DNA of 11,686 nt from JBBAFB01 sp041655595 (GCA_041655595.1 JBBAFB010000066.1:1-11686), one strand, 5' to 3'; positions 1 through 6,804 are shown, counted from the stretch's first letter. The notes: generated by a model not told the origin, from the sequence alone. Numbers and translations: made by a program.

Positions 1-8
1 TAAAAATT

Positions 9-794
9 TTACCTGGCAAATTTAGTCTCCTGATTAAAGTGCTCCCTCATAATCTTCAGGGCCTGCCTTTCTATTCTGGATACTTGAACCTGTGATAAAC
101 CCACAATTTGCGCCACTTCATTTTGGGTTTTATCGTAAAAAAATCTCAACAAAATTACTTTACGGTGTCTCTCCGGTAATTTACCCATGATTTCCTTTAA
201 AACTAACTTATCAACAAGGGATTTTGTGTCCTTTTCGTCTTTCAACTGTTCTAATAAAAAAATCGGATCGCCCTCATCCTGGTACAAAGTATCATAAATT
301 GAACAAGGCTGTTGCATAGATTCTAATGCGGTCACTACCCGTTCTTCCGAAGAATTCAACTCCTTAGCTATCTCTGTGATTGTAGGCTCTCTCCCCAGTT
401 GCATTGTTAGTAACTCCCTAGTTCTATGTACTTGATACGCCAATTCTTTCAAAGAACGACTAACTTTAATCGGACTGTCATCTCGTAGAAACCTCTTTAT
501 TTCCCCGATTATCATAGGTACCGCATAGGTCGAAAATTTTACCTCGTATTGCAAATCGAATTTATCTATAGCCTTGATTAAGCCTATAGTCCCAATTTGA
601 AACAAATCCTCCAGCTCATAACCTCGGTTATCGAAACGTTGAATTAAATTAAAAACTAAGCGAAGGTTGCAGTTGATTAACCTCTCCCTCGCAGCTTCGT
701 CTCCCTGTTTAACTTTGGAAAGCAGCTCCTTTGTTTCCGAATCTTTTAATAACGGAAAGCGAGGCAGATTCATTTCCGTCAATCGGTTAACCAT
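9..794 (-). CDS. sigF: RNA polymerase sporulation sigma factor F (SpoIIAC)
   Basis: First forespore-specific sigma factor. It directs RNA polymerase to forespore genes after asymmetric septation and is held inactive by SpoIIAB. The 261-residue product is close to the roughly 255 residues of Bacillus SigF. Region 2 is recognisable from NLRLVFNLIQRF (residues 43-54), RGYELEDLFQIG (57-68) and KFSTYAVPMIIGEIKRFLRDD (86-106). The motif VSRSLKELA (111-119) begins region 3, and region 4 ends with the helix-turn-helix LSQVQVSRIERQALK. The ATG at 794 follows the TAG stop of spoIIAB by 12 bases, with a G-run Shine-Dalgarno sequence between them. It is the last gene of the spoIIA operon, and the window ends 8 bases after its stop. 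Identity is secure from sequence and gene order. Confidence 0.97.
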   Translation of the reverse strand: MVNRLTEMNLPRFPLLKDSETKELLSKVKQGDEAARERLINCNLRLVFNLIQRFDNRGYELEDLFQIGTIGLIKAIDKFDLQYEVKFSTYAVPMIIGEIKRFLRDDSPIKVSRSLKELAYQVHRTRELLTMQLGREPTITEIAKELNSSEERVVTALESMQQPCSIYDTLYQDEGDPIFLLEQLKDEKDTKSLVDKLVLKEIMGKLPERHRKVILLRFFYDKTQNEVAQIVGLSQVQVSRIERQALKIMREHFNQETKFAR

Positions 795-803
795 CCTATA
801 TCC

Positions 804-817
804 CCCCTAATTAGGGG
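804..817 (-). promoter_or_regulatory. Palindrome overlapping the sigF ribosome binding site
   Basis: A perfect 14-base palindrome, CCCCTAATTAGGGG, covers the last codons and TAG stop of spoIIAB and the G-rich Shine-Dalgarno sequence of sigF. In the mRNA, CCCCU can pair with AGGGG across an AAUU loop, which would hide the sigF ribosome binding site until a ribosome finishing spoIIAB opens it. The palindrome is seen directly. The translational coupling is inference. Confidence 0.45.
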
Positions 818-1247
818 TACCCTGTACCACCGCAAGCTTTTTAACCAATTTTACAGCCGTTCCCATACCCGGTTCCGACACCACATCAACCTCGTCCATG
901 AAAGATTGCATAAAGACAAAACCTAAACCCATTCGTGAAGGATCGGAAGAAAAAGCAGGTTCCATAGCCTTTTTAATATCTTCAATGCCTTTTCCTTGAT
1001 CAGAAATTGTAATTTCGAAAGCTTGGCTAAACCTTCTCGCAATGATTTCTACCCATTGATCATCTTTGTTTTCGTAACCATGAATAATAGAGTTGGAAAT
1101 AGCCTCGGATACAGCTACTTTAATATCTTCCAACTCCTCGACGGTTAAATCAATTTGTGCCACAAAGGCAGCCACGGCAACTCGGGCGACAGCCACATTT
1201 TCCGGTTTACTGAGAATATTTAACTTGATTATATTTAAAGTCTGCAT
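807..1247 (-). CDS. spoIIAB: Anti-sigma-F factor and serine kinase SpoIIAB
   Basis: SpoIIAB binds and inhibits sigma-F and phosphorylates SpoIIAA on serine, using an ATP-binding GHKL fold. The 146-residue protein shows the N box AVSEAISNSIIHGYE (45-59), with E48 and N52 in the positions of the catalytic base and Mg-binding Asn. The G1 box is DQGKGI (83-88). The lid and G2 region is SRMGLGFVFMQSFMDEV (104-120), followed by GMGT (127-130). Length and motifs are typical of the family. The ATG is preceded by AGGGGG, whose first bases belong to the TAG stop of spoIIAA, so translation is probably coupled to that of the antagonist. Its own stop overlaps the sigF ribosome binding site. Confidence 0.97.
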   Translation of the reverse strand: MQTLNIIKLNILSKPENVAVARVAVAAFVAQIDLTVEELEDIKVAVSEAISNSIIHGYENKDDQWVEIIARRFSQAFEITISDQGKGIEDIKKAMEPAFSSDPSRMGLGFVFMQSFMDEVDVVSEPGMGTAVKLVKKLAVVQGTPN

Positions 1248-1258
1248 AATTTTACCCC

Positions 1259-1597
1259 CTATCGAACCCCTTCCAGGGCTTCTTCAGTGTTTTCATATAA
1301 ATTGACTATCTTGATTATTCCTGCAAGTTCAAGGATTCTTAAAACATGGGGTTTTGCTCCTGTAATTGCCATTTTGCCGCCTTGTTCACGAATTCTGCGG
1401 TAACGGCCCAGAATGACTCCCAGACCGGAACTATCTATAAATGTAACCTTGTCCAAATCTAAAATTAAATTTAAGGATTTGTTTTTGAGCAAATCCTTTT
1501 CTACAATGTTTCGAAAGGTTTCAGCAGTTAACAAATCCAATTCACCTCTTACCTTAACTACCAAGTTGTCACCCTTTGCAAAGGTATCTATTAGCAA
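1259..1597 (-). CDS. spoIIAA: Anti-anti-sigma factor SpoIIAA (STAS domain)
   Basis: SpoIIAA releases sigma-F from SpoIIAB when unphosphorylated. It is phosphorylated by SpoIIAB and dephosphorylated by SpoIIE, which is not in this window. The 112-residue product is a single STAS domain with the signature DSSGLGVILGRYRR (55-68). S56 aligns with the phosphorylated Ser58 of Bacillus subtilis SpoIIAA. The start is a TTG at 1597, chosen because GGAGGGAT lies at good spacing upstream and the family begins here. It is the first gene of the spoIIA operon. The 107-base gap before it holds the dacF terminator and a candidate sigma-H promoter. Confidence 0.97.
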   Translation of the reverse strand: MLIDTFAKGDNLVVKVRGELDLLTAETFRNIVEKDLLKNKSLNLILDLDKVTFIDSSGLGVILGRYRRIREQGGKMAITGAKPHVLRILELAGIIKIVNLYENTEEALEGVR

Positions 1598-1625
1598 TTT
1601 TATCCCTCCTTACTTCCCTTTATCT

Positions 1626-1654
1626 GATTTCGCCAGATGTATTTAAATTCCTGC
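1626..1654 (-). promoter_or_regulatory. Candidate sigma-H promoter with 0A box for spoIIA
   Basis: On the minus strand a -35-like GCAGGAATT (1654-1646) is followed after 11 bases by a -10-like GGCGAAATC (1634-1626). This resembles the sigma-H pattern of AGGA in the -35 and GAAT in the -10, with one extra A in the latter. TGGCGAA at 1635-1629 fits the Spo0A-box consensus TGNCGAA. Bacillus spoIIA is known to be transcribed by sigma-H and activated by Spo0A. The imperfect -10 and the box overlapping it leave this a candidate. Confidence 0.45.
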
Positions 1655-1673
1655 TATAAAATGGAAATAATCT

Positions 1674-1705
1674 AAATAAAAACAACCCGTGACATTGGGT
1701 TGTTT
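1674..1705 (-). terminator. Intrinsic terminator after dacF
   Basis: On the minus strand AAACAACCC (1705-1697) pairs perfectly with GGGTTGTTT (1688-1680) across an 8-base loop, and the tail reads TTTTTATTT. The hairpin starts at the last base of the dacF stop codon. It would separate the upstream nucleoside phosphorylase/dacF transcript from spoIIA, so spoIIA needs its own promoter unless there is readthrough. Confidence 0.85.
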
Positions 1706-2853
1706 CACAAACTTAGTGATTTTATTAGCACCTTGCTAAATAATTGCCAAAAACTATTTTTTGGGATATCCTCTGCCGTTAAAACTGGTACCTTCGCCAC
1801 TTCAACTTTATCTTTCAACACGGTAATAAAACCCACTGTTTGCCCTTTTACCACAGGTGCCGGTAAGTATTGCGGCAAATCAAATTTGGTTTCCAACTCC
1901 GCCTTTTCTTGCTTCTCTAACAAAACACCTACCTGCTGATCCACCGATAAAGTTGCGGTATCCTTTACTCCTTTGCTGACTTTTATCTCGGTAACAATAT
2001 CCCCCTTGGAAAAAAATTTTTCAAACTTAAAATTTGCAAAACCCCAATTCAGCAGTTTCATGGTTTCGCCAAAATGGCCGTTTTGCTTGCCCACACCCAT
2101 TACGGAACTCAAAAGTTTAACTCCGTTTCTCTCCGCCGTAGCCGTTAAATTTCTTTTTGCGGCCGAAGTTGTACCTGTTTTCAGACCGGTTGTGCCGGGA
2201 TACCACCAAAGTAGTTTATTTGTGTTATACAAGATTAATAATTTTGGTTCTTCACGAAAGGTATAACTCTTAATACTGGTCAATTCCTGCATTTTAGGAA
2301 AGGACATTGCCCATCTTGAGATAAGAGCCATATCTTTGGGAGTGGTATAATGATCATCATGATGTAGTCCATGTGAATTTATAAAATTTGTGTTTGTTGC
2401 TCCCAATTCTTTTGCCTTTGCAGTCATCAATTTTGCAAAGGCCTCTTCCGTTCCAGAAAAAAACTCAGCCACGGCAACGCTAGCATCATTGGCGGAACCG
2501 ACAGCAATAGCAATTAACATTTCTTCTAATGTAAAAATCTCACCCGGTTCTAAATATACTTGTGTACCTCCATAACCCGCCGCATTTTCACTGGTTAAAA
2601 CCTGGTCCCCCAAACTGACTTGACCGGCTTCCAATGCTTCTAAAACAAGGCCCATTGTCATGATCTTAGTCATGCTTGCCGGGAACCATTTTTTATCTGC
2701 ATCTTGCTCAAACAAAACACGGCCGGTGGAAGGATCTATCAAAACTGCTCCTTCAGCTTCGAGGGTTAATGTAGGCTCGGCATGTAGCGTGGAGGTCAAA
2801 AACCCCATAAACAAAAAAACAAACATAACCATTATGACCAAACGCTTTAACAT
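1705..2853 (-). CDS. dacF: D-alanyl-D-alanine carboxypeptidase DacF (penicillin-binding protein)
   Basis: Low-molecular-weight penicillin-binding protein of the S11 family that removes the terminal D-alanine of peptidoglycan stem peptides. In Bacillus the gene at this position acts in the forespore and affects spore cortex cross-linking. The 382-residue precursor has a signal peptide (basic MLKR, hydrophobic stretch, likely cleavage after LHA at 23-25). The active-site motifs are S60-M-T-K63, S120-A-N122 and K225-T-G227, in the expected order and spacing. A C-terminal PBP5-type beta domain follows, ending in a short hydrophobic/amphipathic tail (FWQLFSKVLIKSL) typical of membrane anchoring. 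A strong AAGGAGGT site precedes the ATG. A candidate forespore promoter lies upstream and a terminator directly follows. The dacF name rests on synteny with spoIIAA. Confidence 0.93.
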   Translation of the reverse strand: MLKRLVIMVMFVFLFMGFLTSTLHAEPTLTLEAEGAVLIDPSTGRVLFEQDADKKWFPASMTKIMTMGLVLEALEAGQVSLGDQVLTSENAAGYGGTQVYLEPGEIFTLEEMLIAIAVGSANDASVAVAEFFSGTEEAFAKLMTAKAKELGATNTNFINSHGLHHDDHYTTPKDMALISRWAMSFPKMQELTSIKSYTFREEPKLLILYNTNKLLWWYPGTTGLKTGTTSAAKRNLTATAERNGVKLLSSVMGVGKQNGHFGETMKLLNWGFANFKFEKFFSKGDIVTEIKVSKGVKDTATLSVDQQVGVLLEKQEKAELETKFDLPQYLPAPVVKGQTVGFITVLKDKVEVAKVPVLTAEDIPKNSFWQLFSKVLIKSLSL

Positions 2854-2882
2854 TGTAACTACCTCCTTAGAACTGCTTGCCT

Positions 2883-2911
2883 TATTATGCCCACTCTAGG
2901 AACTATAATTC
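2883..2911 (-). promoter_or_regulatory. Candidate forespore (sigma-F/sigma-G) promoter of dacF
   Basis: In the 60-base gap between pdp and dacF, the minus strand carries GGGCATAATA (2892-2883). This fits the sigma-F -10 pattern GGNNANAMTR at every position and contains CATAATA, which fits sigma-G CATNNTA. GAATT (2911-2907) lies 17 bases before CATAATA and resembles the -35 GNATA with one mismatch. Bacillus dacF is known to be transcribed in the forespore. Transcription would start about 25 bases before the ATG, just ahead of the AAGGAGGT site. Confidence 0.5.
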
Positions 2912-2913
2912 CC

Positions 2914-4224
2914 TTAATTCGAAGTAATTCTGTCTAAAATTAGTGTAGGTTTCTCAACTTTTATCATACTAATTTTTATGCATTCGAGCACCTTATATTT
3001 CGCCGTTTCTCCCACCCGAGGATCTGAGGCGTAAATGTAGCCTAAAACATCATTTTTTTCAATATAGTCCCCCACTTTTCCCGTAAGTTTTATGCCGACA
3101 GACAGATCAATAGCACTTTCCATATTACTTCTTCCTGCCCCCAAATAAGCTGCCGCATTACCCAATCCTCGGCTGTCTACTTCATTAATATAGCCTGATC
3201 TTGGTGAGAGTAAGGGCAACACTATAGCTGCTGATGGAAGCAAGCTTGGCTCGTTAACAACCCTTGGATTTCCTTTTTGATGTTTGATTAATTGTGCAAA
3301 CTTTTCTAATCCTTTACCGGATTTTAAAATATTTTGTAGAAGTTGTTGTCCCTCGGTTACCCCCTGAACCTTTTTTGCTAAAAACAGTATTTCAGCCCCC
3401 AATTGCAAACATAACTCTGTTAAATCCCCAGGCCCTTCCCCTTTTAAAGTGTCTATTGCTTCTTGAACCTCAAGTGAATTACCGATTGCATAACCCAAAG
3501 GCTCCTCCATGCTGGAAATTATTGCGGTAGTTGCTACCCCGAATTTTTTACCTAGCTCAACCATCATCTGCGCCAACTCAGTAGCCTTATTCAATGTCTC
3601 CATAAAAGCGCCTTTACCAACCTTTACATCCAATAAGATTATATTTGCACCCGCAGCGATTTTTTTACTCATAATACTGGCCGCTATTAAGGGAAGACTT
3701 TCTACTGTGCCTGTGACATCTCTCAATCCATAAATTTTTTTATCGGCCGGGACTAAATTTGCTGTTTGTGCCGTAATGGCAAGGCCTATTTGATTGATTT
3801 GAGCGACAAACTCCTCATTAGATAGTTCGGCACAAAAGCCAGGTATGGATTCCAACTTATCAATAGTGCCCCCGGTAAAACCCAAACCCCTTCCCGACAC
3901 TTTAGCCACGGGTACCCCGGCTGCAGAGACCAGCGGGGCTAAAACCAAGGTAGTAGTATCACCAACACCGCCGGTGCTATGTTTATCTGCTACAGGACTT
4001 TTTAAGAAAGAAAAACTAATAGTCTCGCCGGATTCAATCATCGCTTTAGTTAGTGCAAAGGTTTCAACAGCATCAAGGCCTTGAAAATATACCGCCATCA
4101 ACCAGGCCGCCATTTGGTAATCCGTTACTTGCCCTAAGACATAGGAATCCACCAAATAAACTATTTCGGCTTCACTAAGTTTTTGCCCGTTTCTTTTTTT
4201 TATGATTAATTCGGCAACTTGCAT
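2914..4224 (-). CDS. pdp: Pyrimidine-nucleoside phosphorylase
   Basis: Cleaves uridine, thymidine and deoxyuridine with phosphate to give the free base and (deoxy)ribose 1-phosphate in cytosolic nucleoside salvage. The 436-residue length fits the family (about 430-440). The N-terminal helical domain is followed by the phosphate-binding signature DKHSTGGVGD (80-89) and the loop SGRGLGFTGGTIDKLES (110-126). The pyrimidine-contacting residues R168, S183 and K187 are at the positions known from the Geobacillus enzyme. The C-terminal domain ends near VEKPTLILDRI. The ATG is preceded by a GGGGG site overlapping the TAG stop of the purine phosphorylase gene 12 bases upstream, so the two are probably translationally coupled. 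Thymidine phosphorylase (DeoA) is the close alternative. The Firmicute context favours the broader-specificity enzyme. Confidence 0.93.
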   Translation of the reverse strand: MQVAELIIKKRNGQKLSEAEIVYLVDSYVLGQVTDYQMAAWLMAVYFQGLDAVETFALTKAMIESGETISFSFLKSPVADKHSTGGVGDTTTLVLAPLVSAAGVPVAKVSGRGLGFTGGTIDKLESIPGFCAELSNEEFVAQINQIGLAITAQTANLVPADKKIYGLRDVTGTVESLPLIAASIMSKKIAAGANIILLDVKVGKGAFMETLNKATELAQMMVELGKKFGVATTAIISSMEEPLGYAIGNSLEVQEAIDTLKGEGPGDLTELCLQLGAEILFLAKKVQGVTEGQQLLQNILKSGKGLEKFAQLIKHQKGNPRVVNEPSLLPSAAIVLPLLSPRSGYINEVDSRGLGNAAAYLGAGRSNMESAIDLSVGIKLTGKVGDYIEKNDVLGYIYASDPRVGETAKYKVLECIKISMIKVEKPTLILDRITSN

Positions 4225-4236
4225 TTTTAATTCCCC

Positions 4237-5058
4237 CTATATCGCTTCCATAATTCCAACCATGAAGCTGTGAAAAACCCGGCTGCTCTCTTTTGCCCTG
4301 TTTAAAACAATATTGTGATTTAACCTACCGGATTCTAAACCTGCTGCAACATTAGTAAGATATGAAACACCCAGAGTTTTTAAACCGCAATGATTTGCTA
4401 CAATTACTTCAGGAACCGTTGACATTCCAACCGCATCAACACCCAGGACGGACAGGGCTTTAATTTCGGCCGGAGTTTCGTAGCTTGGTCCCGTCATCCA
4501 GGCATAAACACCTGTTTGAAGCTTAATTTCAAGTTTCAAGGCTACTTCCTGGGCTATTTTTATCATTTCAAGATTATAAGCTTCTGAAAGATCAGGAAAT
4601 CGCTCCCCTTGCAACTCAAGGTTCGGACCTCTTAAGGGGTTAATACCGCTAAAATTAAGGTGATCTCTAATTACCATTAAATCCCCAGGAGAAAATTCAG
4701 GATTTAATGCACCGGCGGCGTTAGTTACAATTAACTTTTTAATTCCCAATTCAGCCATTACCCTAACGGGAAAAGTAATTTCAGGAAGTTCATAACCTTC
4801 ATAGTAATGGAAGCGCCCATTCATTACTAAAACATTTTTTCCCGCTATTTCCCCACTAACTAAGCTACCGGTATGGCCCAAGACCGTGGAATACAAGAAA
4901 TGGGGAATTGACCGATAAGGAATTTCAATTTCCCTATGAATTTTATTTACAAAACTCCCAAGACCGGTACCCAAAATCATTCCTACTTCCGGCGCACTCA
5001 ACTTGCTTTTCAAAAAACCGGCTGTTTCTTTAATTTTAGCTGCCATCGTTAAAGCCAA
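4237..5058 (-). CDS. punA: Purine-nucleoside phosphorylase, trimeric PNP family
   Basis: Phosphorolysis of inosine, guanosine and their deoxy forms in purine salvage. The 273-residue length matches the trimeric (PNP/MTAP) family. Visible motifs are GTGLG (30-34), HTGSL (62-66), GRFHYYEG (81-88), NAAGAL (113-118), RDHLN (131-135), GPSYETPAEI (190-199), GMSTVPE (211-217) and TNVAAG (235-240). E194 and N236 sit where 6-oxopurine-specific enzymes recognise the base, which argues against methylthioadenosine phosphorylase. The start is TTG at 5058, chosen because GGAGGGG stands 6-8 bases upstream. An in-frame ATG four codons later lacks such a site. In Bacillus the orthologue (punA/pupG) lies between drm and dacF. 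Here xerD is directly upstream, no phosphopentomutase gene intervenes, and pdp follows. Confidence 0.94.
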   Translation of the reverse strand: MALTMAAKIKETAGFLKSKLSAPEVGMILGTGLGSFVNKIHREIEIPYRSIPHFLYSTVLGHTGSLVSGEIAGKNVLVMNGRFHYYEGYELPEITFPVRVMAELGIKKLIVTNAAGALNPEFSPGDLMVIRDHLNFSGINPLRGPNLELQGERFPDLSEAYNLEMIKIAQEVALKLEIKLQTGVYAWMTGPSYETPAEIKALSVLGVDAVGMSTVPEVIVANHCGLKTLGVSYLTNVAAGLESGRLNHNIVLNRAKESSRVFHSFMVGIMEAI

Positions 5059-5104
5059 TAAAACCCCTCCTATTAATTAAATCTGCCAACTTCCTATTAA
5101 AATT

Positions 5105-5992
5105 TTACCTTGCTCTGGGATGGGTGTTATCATAGACCTGTTTTAACCTTTTTTGTGTAACGTGGGTATATATCTGGGTAGTGGAAATGTCAGAATGCCC
5201 GAGCATTTCTTGAACCGACCTTAAATCAGCCCCATGTTCAAGCAAATGAGTGGCAAAAGAATGTCTTAAAGTGTGGGGAGTTACATTTTTTTTGATGTCG
5301 GCCTTCTTGACGTATTTTTTAAGAATTTTCCAAAAACCTTGCCTGGTTAAACGTGTACCCAGGTGGTTCAAAAACACCGCATTGCAACTTTTTTTACCGA
5401 TCAATTCCCTTCTGCCCCAATCTAAATATTGTCTCAAATAGTTATTTGCTACTGATCCGAAAGGAATGATCCTTTCCTTTGACCCCTTTCCCATACACAG
5501 TAAAAAGCTCGCGTCTAAATTAATTTTATCCATATCCAGTGAAACCAATTCAGATACACGCATACCGGTGGCATATAAAAGCTCCAACATAGCTTTATCT
5601 CTCAGACCTGCACCAGTACTTACTGAAGGCTGCTCTAAGAGTCTGTCCACTTCCTTTTCCATCAAAACCCGCGGTAATTTTGTTATATTTTTAGGTGTTT
5701 CAAGTTTAGAGGTGGGGTCTTTGTCCACAAGCCCTTCCCGAGCCAAAAAACGATAAAAGGCCTTTATAGCTGCTAGATGTCTAGAAATTGTAGTAACCGC
5801 TTTTCCTTCTTTTTGCAAATCATTCAAATAAAAAATTATTGTTTCTTCGTTTGGATCACCTTCCAGCTTGCTTTCTGTTAAAAAAGTTCGCCACTGTTGT
5901 AAATCCGAATGATAAGCCTCAACGGTGTTATCCGCCAGACCACGTTCAACAGCTAAATATTTTACAAAACCATCAATATAATGTTCTAACAT
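5105..5992 (-). CDS. xerD: Site-specific tyrosine recombinase XerD
   Basis: Chromosome-dimer resolution recombinase that acts at dif with XerC and is stimulated by FtsK at the division septum. The 295-residue length is typical. The N-terminal SAM-like DNA-binding domain (about 1-100) contains ERGLADNTVEAYHSDL (16-31). The catalytic domain has R145 in ATGMRVSEL, K169 in GKGSKER, H240 and R243 in HTLRHSFATHL, H266 in LGHSDISTTQIYTH, and the nucleophile Y275. All six residues of the tyrosine recombinase pentad/hexad are present. The ATG is preceded by GGGGTGAG. It lies 84 bases after spoIIM and 46 bases before punA. The same neighbourhood (spoIIM, xerD, purine phosphorylase, dacF, spoIIA) in Bacillus supports XerD over XerC and over a phage integrase. 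Confidence 0.95.
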   Translation of the reverse strand: MLEHYIDGFVKYLAVERGLADNTVEAYHSDLQQWRTFLTESKLEGDPNEETIIFYLNDLQKEGKAVTTISRHLAAIKAFYRFLAREGLVDKDPTSKLETPKNITKLPRVLMEKEVDRLLEQPSVSTGAGLRDKAMLELLYATGMRVSELVSLDMDKINLDASFLLCMGKGSKERIIPFGSVANNYLRQYLDWGRRELIGKKSCNAVFLNHLGTRLTRQGFWKILKKYVKKADIKKNVTPHTLRHSFATHLLEHGADLRSVQEMLGHSDISTTQIYTHVTQKRLKQVYDNTHPRAR

Positions 5993-6076
5993 ACACTCAC
6001 CCCAAAATAGCTTGTACTGTTTAAATTCTACAGAGGGGGGTAATTTCCTGTTCCTGGCTATAATAATTTGAAGCCT

Positions 6077-6712
6077 CTATGCATTAAAAAAGGTAAACGC
6101 CAGCTTAATCAGATAAGAGGAGCCATAAGCCTCAAGAACACCGCCGGCAATTATAAACAAAGACGACAACAAAATTGCCGTGCTATAGGCTAATAACTGT
6201 TGTCCGAAGCCCAAATTGTTAAATTGGCGGCGTCCTTTTACCAGCCAAATGGAAAATGTAACCCCTAGGACAGAAGCAAAAATTAAAGCAGGCAAAATTA
6301 AAAAATTAGGTAAAGCCAAAGTGAGTATATTTAAAACCATACCCTGCCAACCTTGTTCCTGAATTAAAAAACCCGCGGTAAAGCCCAAAATAAAGCCCTT
6401 AGATAAAAGCAGGACAAATATTAATGGCAAACCCAGCACCGTTAAACCTAAAAACCAAATGAAAACCAAGGTTTTTAGATTGTTAAACAAAGATTCTTTT
6501 AAAATAATTAAATAGTTTATTTCAACTCTTTCCATCCCACCTAAGTAGGCCGATAAATATTGGGTAAGCTCTACAGTCTCCTCCACAGTCAATAATTTGA
6601 CCGCCAATGATCCCACCGTAATACCGATAATCAAAGTAATTACAATTAAAATATATAGTAAAAGGTTGTCCCTTAGATGTTGTTTACAAAAGGATTGAAG
6701 CCTCAAAAACAT
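6077..6712 (-). CDS. spoIIM: Stage II sporulation protein M
   Basis: Membrane protein of the SpoIID-SpoIIM-SpoIIP complex that degrades septal peptidoglycan and drives engulfment of the forespore. SpoIIM localises the two hydrolases. The 211-residue product has about five hydrophobic segments: near 17-39, 82-104, 105-118, 126-152 and 172-196. Between the first and second is an extracytoplasmic stretch containing TVEETVELTQYLSAYLGG (42-59). The family-typical segment LKESLFNNLKTLVFIWFLGL (71-90) and the following GLPLIFVLLLSKGFILGFTAG are present. The ATG is preceded by AGGGGG at good spacing. The gene lies immediately upstream of xerD, as expected from Firmicute synteny. In Bacillus it is expressed in the mother cell under sigma-E. 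A weak candidate for such a promoter is noted separately. Confidence 0.93.
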   Translation of the reverse strand: MFLRLQSFCKQHLRDNLLLYILIVITLIIGITVGSLAVKLLTVEETVELTQYLSAYLGGMERVEINYLIILKESLFNNLKTLVFIWFLGLTVLGLPLIFVLLLSKGFILGFTAGFLIQEQGWQGMVLNILTLALPNFLILPALIFASVLGVTFSIWLVKGRRQFNNLGFGQQLLAYSTAILLSSLFIIAGGVLEAYGSSYLIKLAFTFFNA

Positions 6713-6720
6713 ATAATTTC

Positions 6721-6782
6721 CCCCTAAACAATGGTACTTTATATTTATGGAAATTTTAAAATTATATAACCTTCTTTAGGGG
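6721..6782 (-). repeat. Inverted repeat in the spoIIM leader including its ribosome binding site
   Basis: CCCCTAAA at 6721-6728 and TTTAGGGG at 6775-6782 are perfect 8-base complements separated by 46 bases. In a transcript started upstream of the distal arm, the arm near the gene is the Shine-Dalgarno region of spoIIM, so pairing would cover it. A transcript started at the candidate promoters inside the loop would lack the distal arm. The repeat is seen directly. Function is inferred and chance is possible. Confidence 0.35.
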
Positions 6783-6788
6783 TTTAAA
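6742..6788 (-). promoter_or_regulatory. AT-rich promoter region of spoIIM
   Basis: The 92-base gap before spoIIM has two weak candidates on the minus strand. One is CATAAATA (6749-6742), 14 bases after TTATAT (6769-6764), loosely like a sigma-E promoter. The other is an exact TATAAT (6766-6761), 16 bases after TTTAAA (6788-6783), loosely like a sigma-A promoter. The region is so AT-rich that either could be chance. Sigma-E control would fit known spoIIM biology. Confidence 0.28.
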
Positions 6789-6804
6789 CTTTAGATATTA
6801 TTTT

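Noticed and set aside
1626..1638. ATCTG...CAGAT inverted repeat upstream of spoIIAA as an independent operator
   Set aside because: The arms are five bases and coincide with the proposed -10/0A box. There is no separate support.
2660..2899. Plus-strand open frames of 60-100 codons throughout the window (for example here, 1093-1305, 3294-3530, 9136-9438)
   Set aside because: They lie opposite well-supported minus-strand genes, lack good ribosome binding sites and show no recognisable motifs. They are reading shadows.
5105..5992. Tyrosine recombinase as the sign of an integrated mobile element
   Set aside because: Full XerD motifs, spoIIM-xerD-dacF synteny and the absence of attachment repeats or phage genes make it the housekeeping recombinase.
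5993..6076. Promoter or terminator between spoIIM and xerD
   Set aside because: Several weak -10-like strings exist, but none has a -35 at proper spacing, and the AGAGG/CCTCT pairing is too short and distant for a terminator.
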